This document shows, piece by piece, positions 44,445 through 57,540 of a stretch of 64,000 bases of DNA. A model generated the notes under the pieces. It made no database searches, was not told the origin of the DNA, and worked only from the letters and a program-made list of their open reading frames with translations. Every line of letters begins with the position of its first letter. Within the stretch, counting starts at the first letter, position 1. This stretch comes from Solibacillus sp. FSL H8-0538 (GTDB taxonomy: Bacteria; Bacillota; Bacilli; Bacillales_A; Planococcaceae), in assembly GCF_038003525.1 (NCBI RefSeq), contig NZ_JBBOPI010000001.1, positions 3,244,501-3,308,500 on the forward strand. Reading direction: 5' to 3'. The translations under genes and the position numbers were made by a program.

Positions 44445-45932
44445 ATGTCAGATATGAGTTTCCAGCTACTCGCGATCGTCATTTATATGATTGCGATGTT
44501 AGCAATTGGTTGGTATGCATTTAAGAAGACTAGTAATTTAACAGATTATATGTTAGGTGGACGCGGACTTGGTGCGACTGTAACAGCTCTTAGCGCAGGG
44601 GCCGCAGACATGTCTGGTTGGCTACTAATGGGGTTACCAGGTGCTATTTATTTATCTGGTTTAGTAGAAGTTTGGATTGCGATTGGTTTAACTATTGGTG
44701 CTTATCTAAACTGGTTATTGGTAGCGCCGCGCTTACGTGTTTATACACAAGTAACGAAAGATTCGATTACAATTCCGAGTTTCTTAGATAACCGTCTGCG
44801 TGACAATACAAAATTACTACGTATTGCATCAGGGCTTATTATTTTAGTATTCTTTACGTTCTATGTATCATCAGGTATGGTATCCGGCGGGAAGTTCTTT
44901 GAAAGTTCATTCGGCTATGATTATCATACAGGATTACTAGTTGTATCCGCTGTTGTTGTAGCTTACACATTATTTGGTGGATTCTTAGCGGTTAGTTATA
45001 CAGACGTTATTCAAGGCTTAATCATGGTAATCACGTTAATCGCTGTTCCTGTATTTGGGATATTCCTAACTGGTGGTATTGGTGAAACAATCAACTCAAT
45101 TAAGCAAGTAGATCCTGAGCTATTAACATTACTTCCGGCATCGGCTTCTGCTGCTGCAATTATTTCTTCCGTTGCATGGGGCTTAGGTTACTTCGGTCAA
45201 CCACATATTATCGTACGTTTTATGGCGATTAGCTCTGTAAAAGAAACGAAAAGTGCACGCCGCATCGGGATTGGCTGGATGATTTTCAGCTTACTTGGTG
45301 CCATTGCGACAGCATTTGTTGGCATTGCTTACTTCCAACAGCAAGGTATCGAACTAAAAGATAGCGAAACTGTATTTATCGTACTTGGTCAAATTTTATT
45401 CCACCCGTTCATTGCAGGGATTATACTTGCAGCTATTTTAGCAGCTGTAATGAGTACGATTTCTTCACAATTAATCGTAACATCTTCAGCTTTAATTGAA
45501 GATATTTATAAAGCTTTATTCAATAAAACAGCTACAGATACGCACTATGTATTCATGGGGCGAATGTCTGTACTTGTTGTATCAATCATTGGAGCAGTTA
45601 TTGCTTGGAATCCAGAAAGCTCAATTTTAGGCTTAGTTGCATTTGCATGGGCAGGATTTGGTGCTTCATTCGGTCCAATTATATTACTTTCATTATTCTG
45701 GTCTAAACTAACAAACTATGGTGCATTAGCTGGAATGGTATCCGGAGCTGTAGTTGCCTTCGTTTGGGGGAAAATGGAAAACTTAACAAGTATGCTTTAT
45801 GAAATTGTACCTGGCTTCTTAGTATGTTTAGTTGTAGCAGTGATCGTCAGCCTGATCACTTATAAACCAAACAAAGAAATTGAAGAAGAATTCGCTGAAA
45901 CAAAACGCATTATGAAAGAAGAACAAAACTAA
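44445..45932 (+). CDS. putP: Sodium/proline symporter PutP
   Basis: PutP imports proline with sodium, feeding putB upstream. The 495-residue sequence has about thirteen membrane helices of the solute:sodium symporter family. TSNLTDYMLGGRGLG near 29-43 and ALSAGAADMSGWLLMGLPG near 48-66 hold the sodium- and proline-binding residues of helix 2. A second sodium-site stretch, MSTISSQLIVTSSALIEDIY, lies near residue 333. AAGGGGGG precedes the ATG. An R1 repeat starts within ten bases of the stop and is followed by the shared gatB terminator. Confidence 0.94.
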   Translation: MSDMSFQLLAIVIYMIAMLAIGWYAFKKTSNLTDYMLGGRGLGATVTALSAGAADMSGWLLMGLPGAIYLSGLVEVWIAIGLTIGAYLNWLLVAPRLRVYTQVTKDSITIPSFLDNRLRDNTKLLRIASGLIILVFFTFYVSSGMVSGGKFFESSFGYDYHTGLLVVSAVVVAYTLFGGFLAVSYTDVIQGLIMVITLIAVPVFGIFLTGGIGETINSIKQVDPELLTLLPASASAAAIISSVAWGLGYFGQPHIIVRFMAISSVKETKSARRIGIGWMIFSLLGAIATAFVGIAYFQQQGIELKDSETVFIVLGQILFHPFIAGIILAAILAAVMSTISSQLIVTSSALIEDIYKALFNKTATDTHYVFMGRMSVLVVSIIGAVIAWNPESSILGLVAFAWAGFGASFGPIILLSLFWSKLTNYGALAGMVSGAVVAFVWGKMENLTSMLYEIVPGFLVCLVVAVIVSLITYKPNKEIEEEFAETKRIMKEEQN

Positions 45933-45939
45933 ATATTAC

Positions 45940-46019
45940 AAAGGCACAACTCGACTAAAATAAGGCGAGTTGATGTCCTTACATATGTGGATAGGAAAGG
46001 TAACCTTTCTTATCTACAA
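45940..46019 (+). repeat. R1 double-hairpin repeat, copy f
   Basis: Hairpin 2 is GTGGATAGGAAAGG/CCTTTCTTATCTAC. Compared with the consensus AAAGT/ACTTT, both arms have changed together (T to G and A to C), a compensatory pair. Hairpin 1 has substitutions in its upper stem. It fits exactly between the putP stop and the gatB terminator. Confidence 0.82.
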
Positions 46020-46022
46020 ACG

Positions 46023-46063
46023 AAAAACTCGGAGTAAGCACAGTGCTTACTCCGAGTTTTTCA
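46023..46063. terminator. Bidirectional terminator between putP and gatB
   Basis: AAAAACTCGGAGTAAGCAC and GTGCTTACTCCGAGTTTTT are perfect complements around a two-base centre, with A and T runs at the ends. It serves the convergent putP and gatB. Confidence 0.92.
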
Positions 46064-46073
46064 TTTGGAAAAA

Positions 46074-47501
46074 TTAACGTTTATTAATTTCTTCCATAAG
46101 GATTTGGTTTGTCAGTTGAGGATTTGCTTGTCCTTTTGAAGCCTTCATAATTTGGCCAAGTAGCGCTTTAAGTGCACGCTCTTTACCATCTTTAAAGTCA
46201 GCTACTGATTTTTCGTCTGCATCAAGTACAGTCGTAACAAAACCACGAATCACTTCAGGATCAGAAATTTGAACTAAGCCTTTTTCTTTTACGATTTTCG
46301 TAGCTTCACCGCCGTTAGCCACTAACTCAGTGAAGACTTTTTTCGCGATTTTTGATGAAATCGTACCATCAGAGATTATTTTAATCATACCAGCTAAGTT
46401 TTCAGGTGTAAGTGCTGTCTCGTTTAGGTCCTTGCCTTCCGCTTTTAAGTACGCAGAAACATCTCCCATTAACCAGTTGGCAGCTAACTTCGCATCCGCA
46501 CCAGCAGTTACCGTTGCATCAAAGAAATCAGATATGTCTTTACTTACAACAAGTACAGCTGCGTCATAAGGCGTTAAACCAAGTTCTGATTCATAACGCG
46601 CTCTACGTGCATCTGGAAGCTCAGGAATTTCAGCTTTTACACGCTCTAACCACGCATCATCAATTGAAAGATGTACTAAGTCTGGTTCAGGGAAGTAACG
46701 GTAATCATCCGTACCTTCTTTTACACGCATAAGAATTGTTTTACCAGTTTTCTCATCAAAACGACGAGTTTCTTGGCCAATTTCTCCACCGCTAGAAAGA
46801 ACTTGTGCTTGTCGAATTTCTTCATGCTCAAGACCTTTACGAACGAATGAGAATGAGTTTAAGTTTTTCAGCTCTGCTTTTGTACCGAATTGTTCTTGAC
46901 CATATGGACGTAGTGAAATGTTGGCATCACAACGTAATGAGCCTTCTTCCATACGTACATCTGAAACGCCTGAATACTGAATGATTGATTTCACTTTTTC
47001 AAGATAAGCATATGCTTCAGCAGGAGTACGGATGTCTGGCTCAGAAACGATTTCAACTAACGGTGTACCTTGACGGTTGAAGTCAACAAGTGAATAACCA
47101 TCTGCGTGAGATAGTTTACCAGCATCTTCTTCCATATGAAGACGTGTAATACCGATACGTTTTGTATAGCCGTCTACTTCGATATCAACCCAGCCATTTT
47201 TACCAATTGGTTTATCAAATTGTGAAATTTGGTAAGCTTTCGGATTGTCCGGATAGAAGTAGTTTTTACGGTCGAATTTTGTTTCTTGTTCGATTTCCAT
47301 GTTTAATGCAAGTGCTGCACGTATAGCGTAATCTACTACGTTTTTGTTTAACACAGGTAAAACGCCTGGGTAACCTAGGTCGATTACAGATGTGTTTGTA
47401 TTTGGCTCAGCACCGAAATGGTTAGGTGATGAAGAGAAGATTTTAGAGTTTGTTTTTAACTCAACGTGTACTTCTAAACCAATAATCGTTTCAAAGTTCA
47501 T
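46074..47501 (-). CDS. gatB: Asp/Glu-tRNA amidotransferase subunit GatB
   Basis: GatB binds misacylated Glu-tRNA(Gln) or Asp-tRNA(Asn) and its kinase site activates the side chain for amidation with ammonia from GatA. The 475 residues begin [16 protein letters not shown]. They contain the phosphorylation-site region [19 protein letters not shown] near 83-101 and [19 protein letters not shown] near 138-156. The C-terminal YqeY-like tail domain ends NQILMEEIN. It is the last gene of gatCAB, starting one base after the gatA stop. This pathway is essential where GlnRS is missing, as in Bacillales. Confidence 0.97.
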   Translation of the reverse strand: MNFETIIGLEVHVELKTNSKIFSSSPNHFGAEPNTNTSVIDLGYPGVLPVLNKNVVDYAIRAALALNMEIEQETKFDRKNYFYPDNPKAYQISQFDKPIGKNGWVDIEVDGYTKRIGITRLHMEEDAGKLSHADGYSLVDFNRQGTPLVEIVSEPDIRTPAEAYAYLEKVKSIIQYSGVSDVRMEEGSLRCDANISLRPYGQEQFGTKAELKNLNSFSFVRKGLEHEEIRQAQVLSSGGEIGQETRRFDEKTGKTILMRVKEGTDDYRYFPEPDLVHLSIDDAWLERVKAEIPELPDARRARYESELGLTPYDAAVLVVSKDISDFFDATVTAGADAKLAANWLMGDVSAYLKAEGKDLNETALTPENLAGMIKIISDGTISSKIAKKVFTELVANGGEATKIVKEKGLVQISDPEVIRGFVTTVLDADEKSVADFKDGKERALKALLGQIMKASKGQANPQLTNQILMEEINKR

Positions 47502-47502
47502 A

Positions 47503-48966
47503 TTATTTTACCTCCCAAATTTGAGGTGTTTTTGTATTGAAATCCGTTGCTTGCTCATAAGCATAAGCAGTACGGTAAATTGTTTCCTCATCGAAGTGTT
47601 TACCGATAATTTGTAAGCCTAGTGGTAGACCGTTTTCAAATCCACATGGGATCGAAATTGCAGGAACACCAGCTAAGTTGATAGGAATTGTTAAAATATC
47701 GTTTGCGTACATTGTCATTGGATCTTCTACGTTTTCACCAATTTTGAATGCTGGTGTTGGCGCAGTAGGTCCGATGATTACATCGTAGTCTTCAAATACT
47801 TTGTCGTAATCTGCTTTAATTAATGTACGTGCTTGTTGCGCTTTTTTGTAGTAAGCATCGTAAGTTCCAGCACTTAGAGAGTAAGTACCAAGCATAATAC
47901 GACGTTTTACTTCATCACCGAAGCCTTGTGCACGTGATTCTTTGTAAAGTTCCATTAAGTTTTTCACGCCTTCAGCACGGAAACCGTAACGGATACCGTC
48001 GAAACGAGAAAGATTTGAAGAAGCTTCTGATGATGAAAGAATGTAGTAAGCTGCTAGTGCGTATTTAGAATGAGGAAGTGATACTTCTTCAACTGTAGCG
48101 CCTAATTTCTTTAATACTTCAAGTGCGTCTAAAACAGATTGTTTCGCTGCTTCGCCAACACCTTCACCTAAAAACTCTTTTGGAACAGCAATACGCAGGC
48201 CTTTAATATCGCCATTAAGTGTTGCTGCGTAATTTGGTACTTCAACGTTAGCTGAAGTTGAATCCATTGGATCTACACCTGAGATTGCTTCAAGTAATAG
48301 AGCGTTGTCGCGTACGTTGCGTGTAATTGGTCCAATTTGGTCAAGAGATGATGCAAATGCAACAAGACCGAAACGTGATACACGTCCGTAAGTTGGTTTC
48401 ATCCCTACAACGCCGCAATATGCTGCTGGTTGACGAATAGAACCACCTGTATCAGAACCAAGTGAGAATGGTACTTCACCAGCTGCTACTGCTGCTGCAG
48501 ATGCACCTGAAGAACCGCCTGGTACGTGAGCCAGACTCCATGGATTTTTTGTTGTTTTGTAAGCAGAGTTTTCGTTTGAAGAACCCATTGCGAACTCATC
48601 CATGTTTAATTTCCCGATTGTTACCATACCTGCTGCGCGCAGTTTTTGTACAACCGTTGCATCGTAAATTGGCATGAAGCCTGCAAGAATTTTAGAAGCA
48701 CATGTTGTTTCTAATCCTTCTGTTACGATATTATCTTTAACCCCGATAGGAAGACCGAAAAGTGGTCCGCGTTCCTCGAAAGGTACTTTATCCATTTCAG
48801 CAGCTTGAGCAGTTGCTTGTTCTTCATTTAATGCTAAGAATGCTTGTACTTCACTGTCTAATGCATTAACGCGTGCGTATGCTTCTTTTGTTAATTCAGC
48901 AATCGTTAATTCGCCGTTATGTAGGCTTTCTTGTAATTCAGTTGCTGAGCGTTCAAATAACGTCAT
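47503..48966 (-). CDS. gatA: Asp/Glu-tRNA amidotransferase subunit GatA
   Basis: GatA is the glutaminase subunit of the amidase-signature family. The catalytic Ser-cis-Ser-Lys triad sits in IGVKDNI near residue 75, and [19 protein letters not shown] with [16 protein letters not shown] near 150-185. Length (487) is standard. It lies between gatC and gatB, with 63 bases separating it from gatC and one base from gatB. GGAGG precedes the ATG. Nothing unusual is seen. Confidence 0.97.
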   Translation of the reverse strand: MTLFERSATELQESLHNGELTIAELTKEAYARVNALDSEVQAFLALNEEQATAQAAEMDKVPFEERGPLFGLPIGVKDNIVTEGLETTCASKILAGFMPIYDATVVQKLRAAGMVTIGKLNMDEFAMGSSNENSAYKTTKNPWSLAHVPGGSSGASAAAVAAGEVPFSLGSDTGGSIRQPAAYCGVVGMKPTYGRVSRFGLVAFASSLDQIGPITRNVRDNALLLEAISGVDPMDSTSANVEVPNYAATLNGDIKGLRIAVPKEFLGEGVGEAAKQSVLDALEVLKKLGATVEEVSLPHSKYALAAYYILSSSEASSNLSRFDGIRYGFRAEGVKNLMELYKESRAQGFGDEVKRRIMLGTYSLSAGTYDAYYKKAQQARTLIKADYDKVFEDYDVIIGPTAPTPAFKIGENVEDPMTMYANDILTIPINLAGVPAISIPCGFENGLPLGLQIIGKHFDEETIYRTAYAYEQATDFNTKTPQIWEVK

Positions 48967-49029
48967 GAAAGATCCTCCTTTTTTATAATCAAATTCGCCG
49001 GAAACTTAGATAGTATGAAGCATACTATT

Positions 49030-49320
49030 TTAGTCTAAGATTGATGGTACTTTAACTTGACCAGCTTCTTGTTCTTTAACGTTTAGCATCATTTTTTCAC
49101 GATCTAAACCTTTGCCTGCAACGTCTTCGCGCATTACGTTTACTAATGGTAATACGTGTGTAGTTGGTTCTACATTCGTTGTATCTAATTCGTTCAGCTG
49201 CTCAGCGAAATCTGTAATTTTACCAAGTTGTTCAGCAAATTTTTCCGCTTCTTCTTCTGTAATAGCAAGACGCGCTAAATGAGCTACGTGCTTCACTTCT
49301 TCTTTTGATAGTTTTGCCAT
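49030..49320 (-). CDS. gatC: Asp/Glu-tRNA amidotransferase subunit GatC
   Basis: GatC is a 96-residue belt subunit that stabilises the GatA-GatB complex. It begins [18 protein letters not shown], and the [22 protein letters not shown] block near 44-65 is diagnostic. It is the first gene of the gatCAB operon on the minus strand. GGAGGTG lies before the ATG. Upstream is a gene-free gap holding R2 copy b and the camS terminator. Confidence 0.96.
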   Translation of the reverse strand: MAKLSKEEVKHVAHLARLAITEEEAEKFAEQLGKITDFAEQLNELDTTNVEPTTHVLPLVNVMREDVAGKGLDREKMMLNVKEQEAGQVKVPSILD

Positions 49321-49473
49321 TGTTTACACCTCCAGATTCGATAAACCATGCCCATTATCATACCATTTTTCATTTTAAAAATCACAACTTTACATAAAAT
49401 AACGCAAAGTGACGCTCAGAATTTGACGAATTACCGCCATTCGATGAACTAAAGTACTACCGCAATTGAAATG

Positions 49474-49590
49474 CTCATTCGCGCTAGTTTACACCCGAAC
49501 GAAAAAACCGTCGCATCCACGGGACATTGCCGGAATAACTTACATGGTTACGCCCCAACTTTTAAGGAGTAGCGCGAATGCTTAGACAGA
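49474..49590 (+). repeat. R2 dispersed repeat, copy b (diverged interior)
   Basis: It begins TCATTCGCGCTAGTTTACAC and ends GCGCGAATGCTTAGACAG, so the inverted ends are conserved. The interior has diverged and contains CCGTCGCATCCACGGG and TGGTTACGCCCCAAC, unlike copies a and c. It sits directly beyond the T-run of the camS terminator. Confidence 0.65.
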
Positions 49591-49591
49591 T

Positions 49592-49625
49592 AAAAACAGT
49601 GCCACGCAAGTAGCATGACACTGCA
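49592..49625 (-). terminator. Terminator of camS
   Basis: CAGTGTCATGC and GCGTGGCACTG pair around TACTT, followed by TTTTTATC on the minus strand. Confidence 0.85.
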
Positions 49626-49634
49626 ATTTCCAAT

Positions 49635-50810
49635 TTATTCATAAATATGAACGAATGGCTCATCATTATTTCGTTCTTTTTTAATAAGCGCCTCTGGACC
49701 ATTCACTGATGTAATACTTACATTAATATTTAAATCTTTTGGCAGTTGCTTTAGCATGACCCCTGTTAAATATTGTGTAAAGCCAATGAGCTCAGCTGTG
49801 CCGTAAAATTGTATCGGAATTTCAATTTCAAGCGTTTGGATTTTTTTGTTTTGATAAAAGCCAGTACCGATTACACTCGTAAAGTTTGAGAAGTACTGAT
49901 CCACGTCTTGCTTAAAGTTTTGAAAGCTCGTGTTCATATCACGGTAAATATCATCCGGCGAGGACATCGGAAAGGTAACGTATTTTTCGTCAATCGTTTC
50001 CCAGTCACCGAGGCCATTTTTCCCTGCATCGACTACATTATAAGCAAAGTACGTCCCCGGAACAATTGAGTTACGTGCTTCCTGCTTAAATAATCCAATG
50101 ACAATTGGGATATCTGCAAGTTCCGTGCGTGCACGTAAGCGCGTAATAACTTCTGCTGCAATTTTCTTACCAGCCTTTTCAAGCTCGGCCTCTGGAATCT
50201 TTTGCTCATAAAACTCTCCGTACTGTTCTTTTTGATAATAATAAATCGAATTGAGCGCAAGGCCAATAGACATCCCAGCAAGCTTTACTTTATTATCATC
50301 TGTTTTCATTAAATAGTTTTGCTCGATTAAATGGGCGACATAAATAGGGGCTTCAACTGCCTTTATCGACGGATCCATTTCTGCACCTGTTTTTGCATCA
50401 AGACTAGAAGGGTTTAAGCCTTGTAAATCAGGACCTTTATCTTTTGTTTGATTGCTACGAGCTAGCCAGTTACTGACCGTATTTTCCGATAAATACTGGC
50501 CTTCCTGGAAGTAATAATTTTCGGTATCAAATTCGGCTTGAGAAAGACGCATTAAGCCATTTTCGACTTCCTTCATATCATATTTCGTATTAATATTTGA
50601 TACGACGAGGCCACGACTGGCGCTCTCTTTATAAGGAATCAGTGTTTTATAATAGTTTTCACTTAGTTGAAGATTCGGGATGATAGTTGTTTCCACTTCT
50701 TCTGCTTCATCTGACTGTTGCAATACCTCTGTATCCTCTTTAAAGGATGGTGTACAACCAGCTAGCATCGCAAGGGCGATCATCGCCGGTATCCAGCGAA
50801 ATCGGGTCAT
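49635..50810 (-). CDS. camS: CamS family lipoprotein (YerH)
   Basis: CamS-type lipoproteins carry, in enterococci and staphylococci, a peptide pheromone within the signal sequence; the rest of the protein has no known activity. A lipoprotein signal with lipobox MLAGC puts the lipidated cysteine near residue 19, followed by an acidic linker (KEDTEVLQQSDEAEEVE). The domain matches B. subtilis YerH in YKTLIPYKESASRGLVVSN near 54-72 and in SPDDIYRDMNTSFQNFKQD. It is the last gene after pcrB-pcrA-ligA, 15 bases from ligA, as in B. subtilis. No pheromone role should be assumed. Confidence 0.9.
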   Translation of the reverse strand: MTRFRWIPAMIALAMLAGCTPSFKEDTEVLQQSDEAEEVETTIIPNLQLSENYYKTLIPYKESASRGLVVSNINTKYDMKEVENGLMRLSQAEFDTENYYFQEGQYLSENTVSNWLARSNQTKDKGPDLQGLNPSSLDAKTGAEMDPSIKAVEAPIYVAHLIEQNYLMKTDDNKVKLAGMSIGLALNSIYYYQKEQYGEFYEQKIPEAELEKAGKKIAAEVITRLRARTELADIPIVIGLFKQEARNSIVPGTYFAYNVVDAGKNGLGDWETIDEKYVTFPMSSPDDIYRDMNTSFQNFKQDVDQYFSNFTSVIGTGFYQNKKIQTLEIEIPIQFYGTAELIGFTQYLTGVMLKQLPKDLNINVSITSVNGPEALIKKERNNDEPFVHIYE

Positions 50811-50825
50811 GAGAACAGGTCTCCT

Positions 50826-55099
<4,274 letters not shown>

Positions 55100-55139
55100 C
55101 TTGCACCGTCCTCCCACAAACATTTGTTCTTATTATATA

Positions 55140-55832
55140 TTAAATAACTATATTTTTCACTGCGTTTACCGTTTTTAGAGCAGCTTGTAGGTCTTCATAT
55201 AAAATATTGCCTACTACAATCGTATCGGCATACGTTGCCATTTCTGCGGCCTGCTCGACAGATGCAATTCCCCCACCATAAAATAGTTTTGTTTCTTCTA
55301 GCACTTCGCTCACTTCCTTGACAATTTCAACATCGCCGTAAGCCCCGCTATATTCTACATAAAAAATCGGTAGCTTGAAATACTTTTCCGCCATACGTGC
55401 GTAGGCAATCACATCATCTGTAGTTAAATCTGTTTTCGCATTTGTTACCTCGGCGACTTTGCAATCCGGATTTAATACACAATAGCCTTCTGCAACCAGC
55501 TCTTCCCACACCATAATATCACCATATTCTTTAATGGCCTCATGGTGCAAATCCTTCACCCATTTGGTATCCGTACTATTTAATACTGATGGAATAAAAT
55601 AATAATCATAGCCTGGCGTTACAGATTCAATATTTGAAATTTCTAATGCAACCGGTACCGAGTAGCGACGTACGCGAACTAAAATATCCAGCACATTATC
55701 AAGCGTAACATTATCCGTACCCCCAACTAAAATAACATCTGTTCCTGATTCACAAATGAGCTCTAACGCTTCATCTGAAATTTCCTTTGCAGGATCAATT
55801 TTAAATACATGCCGCCATTTTAAGTAGTCCAT
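55140..55832 (-). CDS. pcrB: Heptaprenylglyceryl phosphate synthase PcrB
   Basis: PcrB is a TIM-barrel prenyltransferase that joins heptaprenyl diphosphate to glycerol-1-phosphate in Bacillales. Signatures are [14 protein letters not shown] at the start, [17 protein letters not shown] near 24-40, [10 protein letters not shown] near 82, [12 protein letters not shown] near 163 and [13 protein letters not shown] near 187. I begin at the ATG that has AGGTGG eight bases upstream; a GTG within that site is unlikely. The 230 residues compare with 228 in B. subtilis. It is the first gene of the pcrB-pcrA-ligA-camS unit. Confidence 0.95.
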   Translation of the reverse strand: MDYLKWRHVFKIDPAKEISDEALELICESGTDVILVGGTDNVTLDNVLDILVRVRRYSVPVALEISNIESVTPGYDYYFIPSVLNSTDTKWVKDLHHEAIKEYGDIMVWEELVAEGYCVLNPDCKVAEVTNAKTDLTTDDVIAYARMAEKYFKLPIFYVEYSGAYGDVEIVKEVSEVLEETKLFYGGGIASVEQAAEMATYADTIVVGNILYEDLQAALKTVNAVKNIVI

Positions 55833-55902
55833 TTCTATTTCCACCTATCCATTTATTTTTCATCTATCGTCGTTATAAGTATAGCGAATTTATAAGAAAA
55901 GT

Positions 55903-55981
55903 TCATTCGCGCTCGTTTACACGCGACAGCTGCTTGCGAACCCGAAGCAACCTCGAGCGTGCGGCGCGAATGCCTAGACAT
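55903..55981 (+). repeat. R2 dispersed repeat, copy c
   Basis: It starts TTCATTCGCGCTCGTTTACA and ends GCGGCGCGAATGCCTAGACA. The interior CCCGAAGCAACCTCGAGCGT matches copy a. AAAAAGTTATAGTTTCTTATC follows, resembling an R1 hairpin arm, and then a complete R1 copy begins. Confidence 0.72.
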
Positions 55982-56008
55982 TATCAAAAAGTTATAGTTT
56001 CTTATCTC

Positions 56009-56092
56009 TTTAGAAAGACACAACTCGCCCAAAATAGGGCGAGTTGATGTCCTTACTTATGTGGATGGGAAAGTTATACTTTCTTATCCACA
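56009..56092 (+). repeat. R1 double-hairpin repeat, copy g (consensus-like)
   Basis: Hairpin 1 is CAACTCGCCC/GGGCGAGTTG with the AGACA/TGTCCT extension, and hairpin 2 is TGTGGATGGGAAAGT/ACTTTCTTATCCACA. It directly abuts the yerC terminator on one side and the R2 copy c tail on the other. Confidence 0.86.
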
Positions 56093-56095
56093 AAT

Positions 56096-56128
56096 GAAAA
56101 GACTGAGCTAAAACTCTGCTCAGTCTAC
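56096..56128 (-). terminator. Terminator of the yerA-yerB-yerC unit
   Basis: AGACTGAGC and GCTCAGTCT are perfect complements around AGAGTTTTA, with TTTTCATTTG following on the minus strand. Confidence 0.85.
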
Positions 56129-56138
56129 TATTTAGAAA

Positions 56139-56456
56139 TTATTTAGGTGCTGTGAACGGCTTTTCCTCTGGATAAAGTCGTCCTAGCATTTCATCGTACG
56201 TATCATTTCCATAATCGAAGCAACGGCGTACACGTGAAATCGTCGCAGTAGATGCACCGGTTTCTTTTTTTATCGCTTCATACGTTTTCTTTAAACGTAG
56301 TAAATGGGCAACTTCAAAACGTTGTGCTAGCGACTGAATTTCGCTAATTGTACATAAGTCATCAAAAAACTTATAGCACTCTTCGATATCATTCAATTCT
56401 AATACTGCTTTAAATAACTGGTCCGTTTGATGACCACGAATTTTTTCGATTTGCAT
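56139..56456 (-). CDS. yerC: TrpR-like DNA-binding protein YerC
   Basis: YerC is a small Trp-repressor-like protein of the YerC/YecD family. The helix-turn-helix TYEAIKKETGASTATISRVRRCF lies near residues 58-80, and QSLAQRFEVAHLLRLKK precedes it. The 105 residues match B. subtilis YerC in size. Its targets and ligand are unknown, and the family lacks an established tryptophan response. It is the third gene after yerA and yerB and ends at a strong terminator. The R1 and R2 repeats separate it from pcrB. Confidence 0.92.
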   Translation of the reverse strand: MQIEKIRGHQTDQLFKAVLELNDIEECYKFFDDLCTISEIQSLAQRFEVAHLLRLKKTYEAIKKETGASTATISRVRRCFDYGNDTYDEMLGRLYPEEKPFTAPK

Positions 56457-56475
56457 TCATTTCACCCTTTCCTCT

Positions 56476-57525
56476 CTATTCTGAATATGTGACAGATGCT
56501 GCAAGTCCAGGTGATGCTGGTACAAAGTGAATCCACGTTTTACCAGGAACTAACTTTACTTCGCTACCATCTTCTTCAATTGCTACAAGTAAGCCATCTG
56601 TATTTTTCCATTGTATTTCACGCATAACCCCTGCTTGGAACACATATGCGCCGCCACCTTTCGTTATATCAATATCACGTCGTCCGACATTATCAATAAT
56701 CCGATGAGGCATTTCAAAAAATAGCACATTCGATAGCGAAACATATTCATCTGTTGAATAGTCCACTGTCGCTACATTGGCTGAATGTCTAGTATAGCTA
56801 TTTGTTTGTGCATCATAAATATACTCGCTATTAAAAGTACCTTGATTGCTATATTTAATGGCTACTTGATTTGCCTTCACACCTATTTTAACACTATCTA
56901 GCGCTTCATAAAATGAATATGAGACTTTTTTCTGATAAAGTAATGAAGCGCCGACTTTTTCTGCCCCCGCAATGACGTTATCTCCAGAAATATATGAATT
57001 ATGTGGCGCCTTGCGATCTGATGAACGCTTGAAATACGTGCCATCATAATGCATCCCATTAATATTGTCCGCTACCCTTTGTTCGAGCATTGATTTTGCT
57101 TCTGGGCTATAACCATGCGCGATATAAAATGCATCGAGCCCCTTTGCTATATCAATAAAGTACGAGCGCGCACTACGAATCGGGCCAATCGAACTTGGAA
57201 TTTCTGATTGGAATAAGGCTAATAAACGTGTAACCTCTCCTTCAGCAAGCATTTCATAAACAACATCTGCATCGGCAATACCAGACTGTGGACGTGCCTG
57301 TGGATGATTATTAATCGTCACAAGTACCGGTCTTGTTGTCACTTCTTCTGCCACACGTTCACCTGTAAATGGTGTAACATAAGGCAACTCTGCTTCAGTT
57401 GCAATTTCTTCGTCCTCAACTTCTTTGGCAGTTATTACTTCTTCCTGCTCTTCTTTTTTAGAGCAGCCTGTAATTAATATAATCGAACATACGGCTGCGG
57501 CAAACATTGTTTTTGTGTTGAACAT
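56476..57525 (-). CDS. yerB: YerB family lipoprotein (DUF3048)
   Basis: This is an exported lipoprotein of unknown function. The signal sequence ends with lipobox ILITGC, giving a lipidated cysteine near residue 21. The DUF3048 N-terminal domain contains VLVTINNHPQARPQSGIADADVVYEMLAEG near 66-95, and its C-terminal domain contains the WIHFVP block near the end. At 349 residues it is full length. It lies between yerA and yerC, spaced 15 and 19 bases, so the three are probably one operon as in B. subtilis. A role in the envelope is likely from the signal only. Confidence 0.92.
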   Translation of the reverse strand: MFNTKTMFAAAVCSIILITGCSKKEEQEEVITAKEVEDEEIATEAELPYVTPFTGERVAEEVTTRPVLVTINNHPQARPQSGIADADVVYEMLAEGEVTRLLALFQSEIPSSIGPIRSARSYFIDIAKGLDAFYIAHGYSPEAKSMLEQRVADNINGMHYDGTYFKRSSDRKAPHNSYISGDNVIAGAEKVGASLLYQKKVSYSFYEALDSVKIGVKANQVAIKYSNQGTFNSEYIYDAQTNSYTRHSANVATVDYSTDEYVSLSNVLFFEMPHRIIDNVGRRDIDITKGGGAYVFQAGVMREIQWKNTDGLLVAIEEDGSEVKLVPGKTWIHFVPASPGLAASVTYSE

Positions 57526-57540
57526 TCTCTTCTCCCCTTT